This document shows positions 35,161 through 43,655 of a stretch of 64,000 nt of DNA, piece after piece. Below the pieces are notes generated by a model that was not told the DNA's origin, made no database searches, and saw only the letters and a list, made by a program, of their open reading frames with translations. The position numbers and the translations under genes were made by a program. Each line of letters starts with the position of its first letter. The stretch's first letter is position 1. The stretch comes from Aeromonas rivuli (GTDB lineage: Bacteria > Pseudomonadota > Gammaproteobacteria > Enterobacterales > Aeromonadaceae). The stretch is from contig NZ_CDBJ01000027.1 in assembly GCF_000820045.1 (NCBI RefSeq), positions 124,001 to 188,000 on the forward strand, written 5' to 3'.

Positions 35161-36042
35161 TCATGCCCCGCTCCTCAGGCTATGGCCGGTCAACTTGAGA
35201 AAGAGATCCTCCAGATTGGGGGAGCGGATCTGCATGCCGGTCAGGGGGATCTGCAGCTCGAGCAGGCGCGGCATCAGGGTCGCGACATCGGGACAAGTCA
35301 GCTCCATCAACTCTCCCTGTTGAGTGAGCGGCAGCGCCAGCTGCATCAGGGCCGGGTGAGCCGACAGGCGCACCAGCACCCCGTCGAAATGCTGAGCGAG
35401 CAGCGCTTGTGGCGTATCCAGACTCAATAAGTGGCCCCTGTCGACGATGGCGATGTGACTGCACAGTTGCTGCGCCTCATCCATGTAGTGGGTGGTCAGC
35501 ACTATGCTCTTGCCCTGGGCCTTGATGGCCTTGACCCTGTCCCAAAAGTGGTGGCGCGCCTGGGGATCCAGACCCGTCGTGGGCTCATCGAGAAACAGCA
35601 GTTCCGGGTCGCCAAGCAGGGCCAGGGCCAGCAGCAGTCGCTGGCGTTGCCCCCCGGAGAGACGGCGGCTGTCTCGGTCGACGAAGTCTTCCAGGGCACA
35701 GAGGTTGATTAACAGTTCCAGAGGCAGAGGCTTGGGATAGAGGCGAGAGAAGAGGCGCAGGGTATCGCGCACCGTCAAAAAGTCCTGCAGCGCCGTGTGC
35801 TGGAACTGGATGCCGATGCGCGAACGATAGTCGGGGCCTGGCGGTTTGCCATGAAACAGGATCTGGCCGCTATCGGGGGTCAATATGCCCTCAAGCAGCT
35901 CTATGCTGGTGGTCTTGCCCGCCCCATTGGGGCCGAGCAGACCGAAACAGCTGCCATTCGGGATGGCAAAGCTCAGCCCATCCACCGCCTTGACGCCAGC
36001 GAAATGTTTGACGAGATCGACTACTTCAATGATGGCCGACAT
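35161..36042 (-). CDS. ABC transporter ATP-binding protein (exporter type)
   Basis: ATPase subunit, 293 residues. Walker A GPNGAGKTTS (about residues 38-47), the Q-loop in IGIQFQHTAL, signature LSGGQRQR, Walker B LLFLDEPTTGLDP and switch LTTHYMDEAQQLC are all present. The C-terminal 80 residues after the ATPase core match the DrrA/CcmA-type exporter group. It is first in a three-gene unit (ATPase, ABC-2 permease, DUF2845 protein), all on the minus strand. The fklB terminator lies just upstream at 36123-36148. Confidence 0.93.
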   Translation of the reverse strand: MSAIIEVVDLVKHFAGVKAVDGLSFAIPNGSCFGLLGPNGAGKTTSIELLEGILTPDSGQILFHGKPPGPDYRSRIGIQFQHTALQDFLTVRDTLRLFSRLYPKPLPLELLINLCALEDFVDRDSRRLSGGQRQRLLLALALLGDPELLFLDEPTTGLDPQARHHFWDRVKAIKAQGKSIVLTTHYMDEAQQLCSHIAIVDRGHLLSLDTPQALLAQHFDGVLVRLSAHPALMQLALPLTQQGELMELTCPDVATLMPRLLELQIPLTGMQIRSPNLEDLFLKLTGHSLRSGA

Positions 36043-36122
36043 GGGTTCCCTCCCCCTTGACTCATTCGACTATAACGAAATCCGTGGATCCCTCCCATCT
36101 TCGTCGCCATCGGGCCAAAAAC

Positions 36123-36148
36123 AAACGGCGGCCCGAGGGCCGCCGTTT
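36123..36148. terminator. Terminator of fklB
   Basis: Twelve-base stem AAACGGCGGCCC/GGGCCGCCGTTT with a two-base loop, 18 bases after the fklB stop. Confidence 0.9.
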
Positions 36149-36165
36149 GCATCGAGCAGACTGGA

Positions 36166-36777
36166 TCACAGGATGTCCAGCAGCTCCACTTCGAATACCA
36201 GCGCGGAATAGGGCGCGATGGAACCGGCACCACGGGCGCCGTAAGCCAGATCGTGGGGGATGAACAGCTTCCACTTGGAGCCAACCGGCATCATCTGCAG
36301 GGCTTCAACCCAACCGGCGATCACGCCAGTGACCGGGAACTCTGCCGGCTCACCGCGAGCCACTGAGCTGTCAAACACGCCACCATGGGTGAAGGTACCG
36401 TGGTAGTGCACGCGCACGGACTGACCGGCAACTGGCACAGCACCATTACCTTCCACCATGACTTCGTACTGCAGACCGGAATCGGTCACCTGAACACCAT
36501 CACGCTTGGCGTTGTCGGCCAGGAAGAGTTCACCGTCAGCGGCAGCAGCCTTGGCGGCCACTTCCTGTTCGGCTTGCATGCGGCTGGTGATCGCCTGGAA
36601 GGCATCATTGATATCATCACGGCTGACCGCGAACTCCAGACCATTGAGGGCATCTGCCAGACCCTGCTGCAGGGCAGGAATATCCAGACCGGCGAAGGAT
36701 TGCTGAGCCAGTTGATCGCCCATATTGCGGCCTATGCCATAGCTGGCTTTCTGTTCGATAGAGTCGTATTGAGACAT
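36166..36777 (-). CDS. fklB: FKBP-type peptidyl-prolyl cis-trans isomerase FklB
   Basis: Proline isomerase and folding helper, 203 residues, close to the 206 of E. coli FklB (FKBP22). The N-terminal domain (MSQYDSIEQKASYGIGRNMGDQLAQQ) mediates dimerisation in this family, and a long helix with many Ala and Glu residues links to the FKBP domain from about residue 95. That domain has VRVHYHGTFTHGGVFDSS, PAEFPVTGVIAGWVEALQMM, LAYGARGAG and LVFEVELLDIL, with active-site aromatic residues in place. There is no signal peptide, so it is cytoplasmic. Single gene with its own terminator. Confidence 0.95.
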   Translation of the reverse strand: MSQYDSIEQKASYGIGRNMGDQLAQQSFAGLDIPALQQGLADALNGLEFAVSRDDINDAFQAITSRMQAEQEVAAKAAAADGELFLADNAKRDGVQVTDSGLQYEVMVEGNGAVPVAGQSVRVHYHGTFTHGGVFDSSVARGEPAEFPVTGVIAGWVEALQMMPVGSKWKLFIPHDLAYGARGAGSIAPYSALVFEVELLDIL

Positions 36778-36981
36778 TGAGATTCTGCTCCGGGTCCATG
36801 TGTCAAAAGAGCGGGAATGATAACAGAATTTTTACCCGGATGCTGCCGCCAAGGCAGAGTGCCAATCTGCTCTGATGACCTTGAGTGGCATCAGGCGGCA
36901 AACAGGGCCAGTCCCCATCAGCCTTGACTTGATGTGGTGCGGCGCCACAGGTCCTGATGACACAGAGGATCCGCAACAACG

Positions 36982-37006
36982 AAAACGGCCAGCAAGGCTG
37001 ACCGTT
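36982..37006 (-). terminator. Terminator downstream of the cutC remnant
   Basis: AACGGTCAGC/GCTGGCCGTT (minus strand, one G-U pair) with a three-base loop and a TTTT tail. It lies just behind the duplicated cutC end and so probably was the original cutC terminator; it may still end the nagK-cutC transcript. Confidence 0.75.
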
Positions 37007-37028
37007 CTACTCTGGCAAAGCGACTGGC

Positions 37029-37112
37029 TTATTGATCAAGCAGAGCCCGCACTGCGGCAACCTTGGCGCCGTCGGTGATATTGACCCGGCCGTCGTCCGA
37101 GCTGCCCATGTT
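37029..37112 (-). pseudogene. Duplicated 3' end of cutC (27 codons plus stop)
   Basis: These bases repeat the end of cutC, which lies exactly 130 bases to the right (about 79 bases, 37034-37112 against 37164-37242, with around eight mismatches). Read on the minus strand they encode NMGSSDDGRVNITDGAKVAA then VRALLDQ and a TAA, against NMGTADDGRVNITDGAKVAA and VRALLDLA in the intact gene. No start codon or ribosome-binding site goes with the fragment. It looks like the old end of a cutC allele left behind when a diverged allele replaced the rest of the gene. The remainder of 36778-37155 shows nothing else I can identify. Confidence 0.75.
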
Positions 37113-37155
37113 GGCCCTGTGACAAAGAGAGGCACCATGCCGTCTCGCCATGACC

Positions 37156-37884
37156 TCAAGCGAGATCCAGCAGGGCCCGCACTGCGGCAACTTTAGCGCC
37201 GTCGGTGATATTGACCCGGCCGTCGTCCGCGGTACCCATGTTCACCCCATGGGGCACCATACCACCGCGCCAACCCATGCCGGACATATGCACCTCAGTC
37301 ACCCCGGTAAATTCAAGTATGGTGCGCACGTTGTCGGCATTGACCCCGGCCCCCGGCATCAAGCTGGCGCGTCCCGCCAGGGTCTGCGCCATGGCTTGCA
37401 GGGTTTCCAGACCCGCCAGGGCGCTCGCTGCATGGCCTGAGCTCAAGATCCGCTCACAACCCGCCGCGACTATGGTCTCCAGATCGGCGCGCCAGTTGGA
37501 GCTGAGATCGATGGCGCGGTGGAAGGTTACCCCCAACGGGCCTGCGGCCGCCACCAACTGCTTGAGCTGGGCTGCGGGCACCCGCCCCTGCTCGTCGAGC
37601 AGGCCAACCACCACCCCTTGCAGACCCGCGGCACGGGCCGCGGCTATGTCTTGCAGCATCAACTCGAACTCGAGTTCGCTAAAACAGAAATCCCCGGCAC
37701 GGGGGCGGATCATGGCGTAGACGGGAATGCGCCCATGGCGCGCCGCCTGCTGCATGAAGCCATAGGAGGGGGTAAGTCCCCCAAGCCCGAGGGCCGAGCA
37801 GAGCTCGATACGATCGGCCCCCGCATCCTGAGCGGTAAACAGGGACTCAAGGTTATCGATGCAGACTTCGAGATGGGTCATCAT
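37156..37884 (-). CDS. cutC: Copper homeostasis protein CutC
   Basis: TIM-barrel protein of the CutC family, 242 residues, linked in E. coli to copper tolerance although its activity is unsettled. Family segments are LEVCIDNLESLFTAQDAGAD, RIELCSALGLGGLTPSYG, MIRPRAGDFCFSELEF, GVTFHRAIDLSSN and the glycine-rich LMPGAGVNADNV. It follows nagK by 40 bases and was probably co-transcribed with it, reading leftwards. GAGGAG precedes the start; a second ATG one codon on is equivalent. A partial copy of its own 3' end follows it, see the adjacent remnant. Confidence 0.94.
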   Translation of the reverse strand: MMTHLEVCIDNLESLFTAQDAGADRIELCSALGLGGLTPSYGFMQQAARHGRIPVYAMIRPRAGDFCFSELEFELMLQDIAAARAAGLQGVVVGLLDEQGRVPAAQLKQLVAAAGPLGVTFHRAIDLSSNWRADLETIVAAGCERILSSGHAASALAGLETLQAMAQTLAGRASLMPGAGVNADNVRTILEFTGVTEVHMSGMGWRGGMVPHGVNMGTADDGRVNITDGAKVAAVRALLDLA

Positions 37885-37904
37885 GACTCCTCGTGATGGA
37901 TGAG

Positions 37905-37928
37905 GTGAGACCCGTCATCGGGTCTCAC
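37905..37928 (-). other. Intercistronic hairpin between nagK and cutC
   Basis: Perfect ten-base stem GTGAGACCCG/CGGGTCTCAC with a TCAT loop. The nagK stop codon lies within it and the cutC ribosome-binding site follows about 15 bases later. There is no T run, so it is more likely an RNA-stability or translation element than a terminator. Confidence 0.5.
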
Positions 37929-38827
37929 AGATGGAGCAGCGCTGCGCCACGCACGCCGCCTGCACCGCCGAAGCGGGCCTGGCGTATCTCGGGCAAAGCC
38001 ACACCGGGCAGCAGATGTCCCGGCAGGCGCAGCGGCAATTGTTCATAGAGGGCGGGCAGGCCACAGAGGCCACCGCCGAGTACCACCACGTCCGGATCCA
38101 GCACCGAGAGCGCCGTGGCCAACCCCGCAGCCATGATCTCGAGCCAGCAATCCAGGGTCGCGACCGCATGGGGCTCTCTGGCCTCGAAACGCGATACGAT
38201 CTGCTGGCCGGAGGCACGCTCGCCGCTCAGGTGCAGGTAGAGACGCTCCAACCCCGTGCCCGATGCATAGGTTTCGAAGCACGCGAGTCGGCCACAACCA
38301 CAGCGTGGACGAGGCAGGTCGGGGTACTTCATCAAGATGGTGCCGGGCAGCGGATAGTGACCTATCTCCCCCGCCAGCCAGTTGCGGCCCTGTACCAGGC
38401 CGCCATTGACATAGACGGCGCCGCCGATGCCGGTACCAATCGTGACTGCCAATGCCGCCTCGGCACCGTCGGCTGCCCCTTGATGCACTTCGGACCAGAG
38501 GAAGCAGTTGGCATCGTTATCGACCCGCACCTCGCGATCGAGCCGGGCCCCCAGGTCAGCCCCCAGGTGGCGGCCGTTGATACAGGGCAGATTGGCGGCC
38601 ACTATGCTCTTGTCGGCGCGGTTGAGGATGCCAGGAAAGCCGATACCGACGGTGCCGCGCACCCCATAACGTGTATCCGCCGCCAGCACCCGATCGAGGA
38701 TGATCTGCTGCAGCGCCTCGTAATCGTCTCCCGGGGTCGCCAGACGCTCCTCATGACACAGGGTCAAGGCACCGTCATAGACGGCAAACGCCACCTTGGT
38801 ACCACCTATATCGAAACCGTAATACAT
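37925..38827 (-). CDS. nagK: N-acetyl-D-glucosamine kinase (ROK family)
   Basis: Phosphorylates GlcNAc to GlcNAc-6-phosphate with ATP in cell-wall amino-sugar recycling. It is 300 residues, matching E. coli NagK from MYYGFDIGGTKVAF on; I therefore start at the ATG at 38827, which has GGGAG upstream, rather than an in-frame start 22 codons earlier. It has the ATP site DIGGTK, the catalytic VDNDANCF, GEIGHYPL with the metal-binding histidine, and the ROK zinc motif CGCGRLACFE. It heads the nagK-cutC unit. A fructokinase or other ROK sugar kinase is the alternative, but similarity to NagK is strong. Confidence 0.9.
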   Translation of the reverse strand: MYYGFDIGGTKVAFAVYDGALTLCHEERLATPGDDYEALQQIILDRVLAADTRYGVRGTVGIGFPGILNRADKSIVAANLPCINGRHLGADLGARLDREVRVDNDANCFLWSEVHQGAADGAEAALAVTIGTGIGGAVYVNGGLVQGRNWLAGEIGHYPLPGTILMKYPDLPRPRCGCGRLACFETYASGTGLERLYLHLSGERASGQQIVSRFEAREPHAVATLDCWLEIMAAGLATALSVLDPDVVVLGGGLCGLPALYEQLPLRLPGHLLPGVALPEIRQARFGGAGGVRGAALLHL

Positions 38828-38932
38828 GCCCACACTCCCTTGCAGCTGAGAAAACGACTCTGTTCCTGAGCTCGCCATTGTATTAATTCGCAAGAAAAAT
38901 AAAGTGACCCACCCCGAAAAAACGGCGCCTCG

Positions 38933-39439
38933 TCACAAATCGCGGGACATTTTTTGCTGCAGGCAGGGTCGGCCCTGCTGGCTCAGGGTGCGCTCGGTGC
39001 CATCGAACCGAAAACCGCGGCGCAGGTAGAAGCCTTGCCCCACTTGGTTGCCCGCCAGCAGCCAGAGGCTGACCCGCTCATACCCGGCGCGCCGCATCTG
39101 CATGGCGACCGCCTGCCAGAGCCGTTTGCCATGACCACGGCGCCAATGAGCCGGATGCAGATAGAGGGCACGGATATGCGCCTCGGGACCGATGTCGCCC
39201 TCCTGATGCTGCCAATAGAGCAGACCCACCACCACGTCCTGGACACAGACCAGCATGGGCCTTGGGTCATGACCCCCGAGCCGCTTGCGCCACAGCTGCA
39301 AATGCACGCTCGGGGACAGGTTGTCGAGCAAGTCGGCGCCCAGCACCTCACCATAGGCGGCCAGCCAACTGGCTCGCTGCAACACCGTCATGGCGGCGGC
39401 ATCCTGCTGGCGGGCCATGCGCAGGGTCACCTCTGGCAT
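38933..39439 (-). CDS. GNAT family N-acetyltransferase
   Basis: A 168-residue acetyl-CoA-dependent acetyltransferase. The acetyl-CoA-binding motif A is visible as IRALYLHPAHWRRGHGKRLW (R/Q-x-x-G-x-G/A type), followed by motif B around GYERVSLWLLAGNQVGQGFY and the FYLRRGFRFDGTER end. Substrate unknown. I use the ATG at 39439, whose TAATG overlaps the stop of the M48 protease gene; a GTG at 39451 would add four residues. The overlap implies translational coupling with the protease, although I see no functional link. Confidence 0.85.
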   Translation of the reverse strand: MPEVTLRMARQQDAAAMTVLQRASWLAAYGEVLGADLLDNLSPSVHLQLWRKRLGGHDPRPMLVCVQDVVVGLLYWQHQEGDIGPEAHIRALYLHPAHWRRGHGKRLWQAVAMQMRRAGYERVSLWLLAGNQVGQGFYLRRGFRFDGTERTLSQQGRPCLQQKMSRDL

Positions 39440-40245
39440 TACCTCTTGCACTGGGGAGTCAGACCGGCGGCGCGGGCCTGCTGGTAGAGGGGAGTTGCCG
39501 TCGCAAGTTCGGCGCTCAGCTCACTGATGCGGCTCTCATTGCTCGGGTGGGTAGAGAGCAGCGCGGGAGGCGCCTTGCCCCCGGCGGCCTGCGCCATGTT
39601 CTGCCAGAGCGGGATAGCCTCGGCCGGGTTAAAACCGGCGCGAGCCATCAGATCCAGCCCCAGTCGATCCGCCTCACTCTCCTGCTCCCGGCCATAAGGC
39701 AGGCTCACGCCGACCTGAACGCCCAGCCCGAGCGCCGCCATGGCCGCGCCACTGCCCTGGCTGCTACCCAGGGCCGCATCGGCGACCGCCATGCCAAGAC
39801 CCGTTAGCTGATCGCGGGAGAGACGCTCGTTGGAGTGCTGAGCCAGCACATGGGTCAACTCGTGACCGATGACGGTGGCGAGCTGATCCTGGTTCTTGGC
39901 CACATTGAGCAGGCCGCTATAGACGCCAATCTTGCCACCAGGCAGGGCGAAGGCGTTGACCTGCTTGGAGTCAAACACCACCACTTCCCAACTGGTGATG
40001 CCATAGCTGCTCGGCACCTGGGCAGTCACTGCCTTGGCGACGCAGGAGACATAGGCATTGAGCTTGGCATCCTTGCTCACCTTCTCCTGCTGCTTCATCT
40101 GGTTAAAGGAGTCGGCCCCGAGTTGGTTCATCTGCTGGGGGGAAAACAGCAACATCTGGCTGCGGCCTGTGGGGGATTGGGCGCAGGCGCCGAGCAGCAG
40201 GGTGCTGGCGGCCAGCAGTGTCACTTTGGAGAGGGCAGAGATCAT
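39439..40245 (-). CDS. M48 family metallopeptidase, lipoprotein (LoiP/BepA-like)
   Basis: Zinc protease of the outer-membrane quality-control type, 268 residues. The signal peptide ends in a lipobox (LLGAC, cysteine at about 21), so the mature protein is lipid-anchored. The metal site HELTH is in VIGHELTHVLAQHS, and the downstream glutamate is in EQESEADRLGLDLMARAGFNP. This matches the LoiP/YggG group. I chose the ATG at 40245 (AGGATCC upstream); a TTG one codon earlier is in frame. It is overlapped at its end by the GNAT gene. Probable role: turnover of misfolded outer-membrane proteins, inferred from relatives. Confidence 0.92.
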   Translation of the reverse strand: MISALSKVTLLAASTLLLGACAQSPTGRSQMLLFSPQQMNQLGADSFNQMKQQEKVSKDAKLNAYVSCVAKAVTAQVPSSYGITSWEVVVFDSKQVNAFALPGGKIGVYSGLLNVAKNQDQLATVIGHELTHVLAQHSNERLSRDQLTGLGMAVADAALGSSQGSGAAMAALGLGVQVGVSLPYGREQESEADRLGLDLMARAGFNPAEAIPLWQNMAQAAGGKAPPALLSTHPSNESRISELSAELATATPLYQQARAAGLTPQCKR

Positions 40246-40340
40246 CAACAGGATCCTTGTGGCTGGGAATGTCCTATTTTCGGGAAAGGCGGCGCCGCGC
40301 GCAAGTGACTATGCTTGGCCGCCCTGTTTTGCCCCCATAA

Positions 40341-40368
40341 AAAAACGAGCCCGATTGGGCTCGTTTTT
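40341..40368. terminator. Terminator of pstS
   Basis: Twelve-base stem AAAAACGAGCCC/GGGCTCGTTTTT with a four-base loop, immediately behind pstS. Confidence 0.92.
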
Positions 40369-40392
40369 GACATTTTTTATCGGGAAGTGGGA

Positions 40393-41367
40393 TTACATCA
40401 GGCCCAGCTTCTTCATGTCCGCTTCGACCACCTTGGCCGGGACAGGCACATAGCCGTCTTTGGCGACGATGGTCTGACCGGCTTTGGAGAGGATGAGTTT
40501 GACAAACTCCTGCTCCATCGGGGCCAACGGCTTGTTCGGGTGCTTGTTCACGTACAGATACAGGAAACGTGACAGCGGATACTTGCCGGTGATGGCGTTG
40601 TCGGCGCTGGCCTCGACGAAGGTCTTGCCATCCTTGGACAGCGGCACGGCACGCACACCAGAGGTGACATAACCGATACCGGAATAACCTATCCCGTTGA
40701 GGGACGCTGACACAGACTGCACCACAGAGGCAGAACCGGGCTGCTCGTTCACGCCGCTCTTGAAGTCGCCATCACAGAGGGCGTGCTCCTTGAAGTAACC
40801 GTAGGTACCGGATACCGAGTTGCGACCGAACAGTTGCAAATCCTTGCCTGACCAGTTGCCATCCAGACCCAGATCAGCCCATTGGGTAGCGGCCTTGCTC
40901 TCGCCACACTTGAGGGTGCTGGAGAAGACGGCATCGACCTGCTGCATGGTCAGCCCCTTGATGGGGTTGTCCTTGTTGACGAACACGGCCAGGGCATCGA
41001 CAGCGACGCGAATGGCGGTCGGCTTGTAGCCATAACGCTTCTCGAATGCTTCCTCTTCACCCGACTTCATGGCGCGGCTCATGGGGCCGAACTGGGAAGT
41101 GCCTTCGGTCAGGGCGGGGGGCGCTGTGGAGGAACCCGCGGCCTGGATCTGAACGTTGACGTTCGGATAGACGCGTTTAAATTCTTCGGCCCACAGGGTC
41201 ATCATGTTGGCCAGGGTATCGGAACCCACGGACGACAAGTTGCCGGAGATGCCGCTAACCGGCGCGTATTCAGGCAGATTTTTGTCGACGCCGTAAGCCA
41301 TTGTGCTGGCAGAGAACACCACTGCAGCAGTCACACCGATAACAGCAGCCAATTTGTTGAGTTTCAT
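40393..41367 (-). CDS. pstS: Phosphate-binding protein PstS
   Basis: Periplasmic high-affinity phosphate receptor, 324 residues. It has a signal peptide ([20 protein letters not shown] to about residue 25), then the phosphate-binding segments [28 protein letters not shown] and [13 protein letters not shown]. The length suits the group-2 PstS (PBP-2 type with GSDTLANM) of Vibrio and Aeromonas rather than the E. coli type. Two Pho boxes lie upstream at 41431-41469 and phoBR follow further up on the same strand. The pstCAB and phoU genes are not next to it; the gene is monocistronic. Confidence 0.95.
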   Translation of the reverse strand: MKLNKLAAVIGVTAAVVFSASTMAYGVDKNLPEYAPVSGISGNLSSVGSDTLANMMTLWAEEFKRVYPNVNVQIQAAGSSTAPPALTEGTSQFGPMSRAMKSGEEEAFEKRYGYKPTAIRVAVDALAVFVNKDNPIKGLTMQQVDAVFSSTLKCGESKAATQWADLGLDGNWSGKDLQLFGRNSVSGTYGYFKEHALCDGDFKSGVNEQPGSASVVQSVSASLNGIGYSGIGYVTSGVRAVPLSKDGKTFVEASADNAITGKYPLSRFLYLYVNKHPNKPLAPMEQEFVKLILSKAGQTIVAKDGYVPVPAKVVEADMKKLGLM

Positions 41368-41430
41368 CCAATCTCTCCAAAATTACAGAAGGTCCGTTCT
41401 TTAAGACGGCGCCAGTATCTGACCTGGCAG

Positions 41431-41469
41431 TGACAAATTTATGTCTTGTTCATGACGCTTTGATGACAA
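41431..41469 (-). promoter_or_regulatory. Tandem Pho boxes upstream of pstS
   Basis: On the minus strand TTGTCATCAAAGCGTCAT (41469-41452) fits the PhoB consensus CTGTCATAAATCTGTCAT well, and AAGACATAAATTTGTCA (41447-41431) is a second, weaker copy. They are 65-100 bases before the pstS start. Confidence 0.75.
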
Positions 41470-41490
41470 ACCACCAGATAAGCAGAAAAC

Positions 41491-41518
41491 ATGAAGGGCC
41501 GCGGCTGCGACCCTTCAT
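41491..41518 (-). terminator. Terminator of phoBR
   Basis: ATGAAGGGTCGC/GCGGCCCTTCAT (minus strand, one G-U pair) with a four-base loop, followed by GTTTTC. It lies 28 bases downstream of the phoR stop. Confidence 0.8.
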
Positions 41519-41545
41519 GAACCTCAGAAAGACAATCAATGGGTT

Positions 41546-42862
41546 CTATTTTGCCGTTGCGATCGCAGGCTTTGCCACCACCAGGCGCGCCGGGATCAGG
41601 AAACTGAATCGGCTGCCCATGCCGACCCGGCTGTCGATATCCAGGTGAGTGTCGTGATGACTCAGGGCATGCTTGACGATGGCAAGGCCAAGCCCGGAAC
41701 CGCCGGTGTGCCGCGAGCGCGCCTTGTCGACCCGATAGAAACGCTCGGTCAACCGCGTCAGATGATCAGGAGTGATCCCCTCCCCCTCATCGCTCACCGC
41801 AAACAGTGCCTGGGAGCCCTGCCTGCGCCACTCCACCACTATCTTGCGACCGGGCGGCGTGTAGTGGATCGCGTTGTAAACCAGGTTGGAGACGGCGCTA
41901 CGCAACTGATGTTCATCACCAAGCAGCCAGAGATCCGGCTGAACCAGAAACTCGATGACATGGGATCGCTCGCCGGAGAGCGCCCGCGCCTCTTGTTCAA
42001 GCAGGAACAGCATGGCCGGCATGTCGACCCTGTGGGAGAGATCGATGTCCGGCGCCGCCTCGATGCGCGACAGGGTGAGCAGCTGGTTCACCAGATTATC
42101 CATGCGCACCGTCTGCTCCATCATGACCTTGTGCGCCTTGGCCCACATGGCCGGAGGGGGCGGCTCTTCGGTCATCTCCAGATAGCCCTTGAGCACGGTC
42201 AGCGGGGTGCGCAACTCATGGGAGACGTTGGCCACGAAGTGTTTGCGGGTCTTCTCCAGGCTGCGCAGTCGGGTCACGTCCCGCACCACCAACATGGCCT
42301 GATCCTCGGCATAGGGCATGATGCGAAATTCGAGAAACTTCTCCTCGTTGATGGGGGAGTGCATCTCGAAGGGCTCATCATAGTCACCCTTGTTGAGGTA
42401 GCTGACGAAGCTGGGCTGGCGAATGAGGTTGCCGATATGCTGGCCCGCATCCTCCGGCCAGCGAAAGCCGAGCAACTGCTCGGCCAGCCGGTTGCACCAG
42501 AGGATGCTGCCATCGGTACGAAACACCACGGCGGCATCGGGCAGTGCTTCGGCCCCCTCCCGGAAACGGCGGATCAGCCCCGCCAGCTCCCGACGCCGTG
42601 CTCTATGACGCTGTTGCAGCTTGTAGATACCGTTGAAAATGTACTCCCAGCTGCCGCTACCGCTGGGCGGCACCAGGCTGCGTTCGTGCCACAGCCAGTC
42701 AGAGAGCCGCTTCTGGAAACGGTAATGCCACGCCAGATGCAGGCAGGTGGCTGCCAGCAGACTCAGGGCCAGGCACTCCATCAACCATCCAAACAAGGCG
42801 AAGGGCAGGTAGAAAAATGCCATTCGCCACAACTGTCGCCGCCAGGCGTAGGGTTGCAACAT
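41546..42862 (-). CDS. phoR: Phosphate regulon sensor histidine kinase PhoR
   Basis: Inner-membrane kinase that activates PhoB when phosphate is scarce, 438 residues. Two N-terminal helices ([19 protein letters not shown] and [18 protein letters not shown]), a charged linker, a PAS domain ([18 protein letters not shown]), the HisKA dimerisation domain with the phosphorylated histidine in [16 protein letters not shown], and a full ATP-binding domain (N box [13 protein letters not shown]1 DEGEGI, G2 [10 protein letters not shown]). It is just downstream of phoB, with eight bases between them. In E. coli PhoR is held inactive by the Pst transporter and PhoU. Confidence 0.96.
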   Translation of the reverse strand: MLQPYAWRRQLWRMAFFYLPFALFGWLMECLALSLLAATCLHLAWHYRFQKRLSDWLWHERSLVPPSGSGSWEYIFNGIYKLQQRHRARRRELAGLIRRFREGAEALPDAAVVFRTDGSILWCNRLAEQLLGFRWPEDAGQHIGNLIRQPSFVSYLNKGDYDEPFEMHSPINEEKFLEFRIMPYAEDQAMLVVRDVTRLRSLEKTRKHFVANVSHELRTPLTVLKGYLEMTEEPPPPAMWAKAHKVMMEQTVRMDNLVNQLLTLSRIEAAPDIDLSHRVDMPAMLFLLEQEARALSGERSHVIEFLVQPDLWLLGDEHQLRSAVSNLVYNAIHYTPPGRKIVVEWRRQGSQALFAVSDEGEGITPDHLTRLTERFYRVDKARSRHTGGSGLGLAIVKHALSHHDTHLDIDSRVGMGSRFSFLIPARLVVAKPAIATAK

Positions 42863-42870
42863 AGCTGCCT

Positions 42871-43560
42871 CTAGAGACGGGTGGAGAAGCGATACCCTGC
42901 CCCGCGCACCGTCTGGATCAATCTGTCGTGGCCAGAGCCTTCGACTGCCTTGCGCAGCCGGCGAATGTGCACATCCACCGTCCTGTCTTCCACATAGACG
43001 TTGGTGCCCCAGACGTTGTTGAGCAGTTGCTCGCGGCTGTAGACCCGCTCAGGGTGGGTCATGAAGAAGTGGAGCAGCTTGAATTCGGTCGGTCCCATGT
43101 CCAGCGCCCTGTCTTCGGCACTGACCCGGTGGGAGACGGGATCCAGCTTGAGCCCCTGCACCTCGATCACCTCGTCCACCGAGGTGGGCGACACACGACG
43201 CATCACGGCATGGAGGCGAGCGGTCAGCTCCTTGGGAGAGAAGGGTTTGGTGATGTAGTCATCGGCACCGGCCTCCAGGCCGCGCACCTTGTCCTCTTCC
43301 TCACCCCGGGCAGTGAGCATGACCACCGGGATCTGGCGGGTCATCTCATCTTGCTTGAGTTGTTTGAGGAACTGGATACCGCTACCCCCCGGCATCATCC
43401 AATCCAGCAGGATCAGTTCAGGGTAAGGTTCGCACACCTTGGCCAGCCCCTCGGCGAAGTCCGCCGCCTCTATCGCTTCGTATCCTTTCTGTTCCAGTAC
43501 AAAACAGAGCATTTCGCGGATCGGTGCCTCATCCTCGACCACCAGTATTCGCTTTGCCAT
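42871..43560 (-). CDS. phoB: Phosphate regulon response regulator PhoB
   Basis: OmpR-type transcription factor, 229 residues. The receiver domain has the acidic pair in VEDEAP (D10/E11 region), the phosphorylation aspartate in [13 protein letters not shown], the threonine in VVMLTARG and the lysine in [11 protein letters not shown]. The winged-helix domain has [28 protein letters not shown] and [18 protein letters not shown]. It is the first gene of phoBR. A Pho box upstream at 43612-43637 shows autoregulation. Its targets in this window are pstS and itself. Confidence 0.97.
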   Translation of the reverse strand: MAKRILVVEDEAPIREMLCFVLEQKGYEAIEAADFAEGLAKVCEPYPELILLDWMMPGGSGIQFLKQLKQDEMTRQIPVVMLTARGEEEDKVRGLEAGADDYITKPFSPKELTARLHAVMRRVSPTSVDEVIEVQGLKLDPVSHRVSAEDRALDMGPTEFKLLHFFMTHPERVYSREQLLNNVWGTNVYVEDRTVDVHIRRLRKAVEGSGHDRLIQTVRGAGYRFSTRL

Positions 43561-43611
43561 ATCCCTTCTCTCTCCTCATGAAGATTGGTGCGCCAATTAT
43601 TAGAATTTTGT

Positions 43612-43637
43612 ATGACACTTTTATGACTTTATGACAG
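43612..43637 (-). promoter_or_regulatory. Pho box upstream of phoB
   Basis: On the minus strand CTGTCATAAAG (43637-43627), TCATAAAAG and TGTCATACAA repeat the PhoB half-site three times at about 10-11 base intervals, 52-77 bases before the phoB start. Confidence 0.8.
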
Positions 43638-43655
43638 CGAGGAGAATAAACGTTT

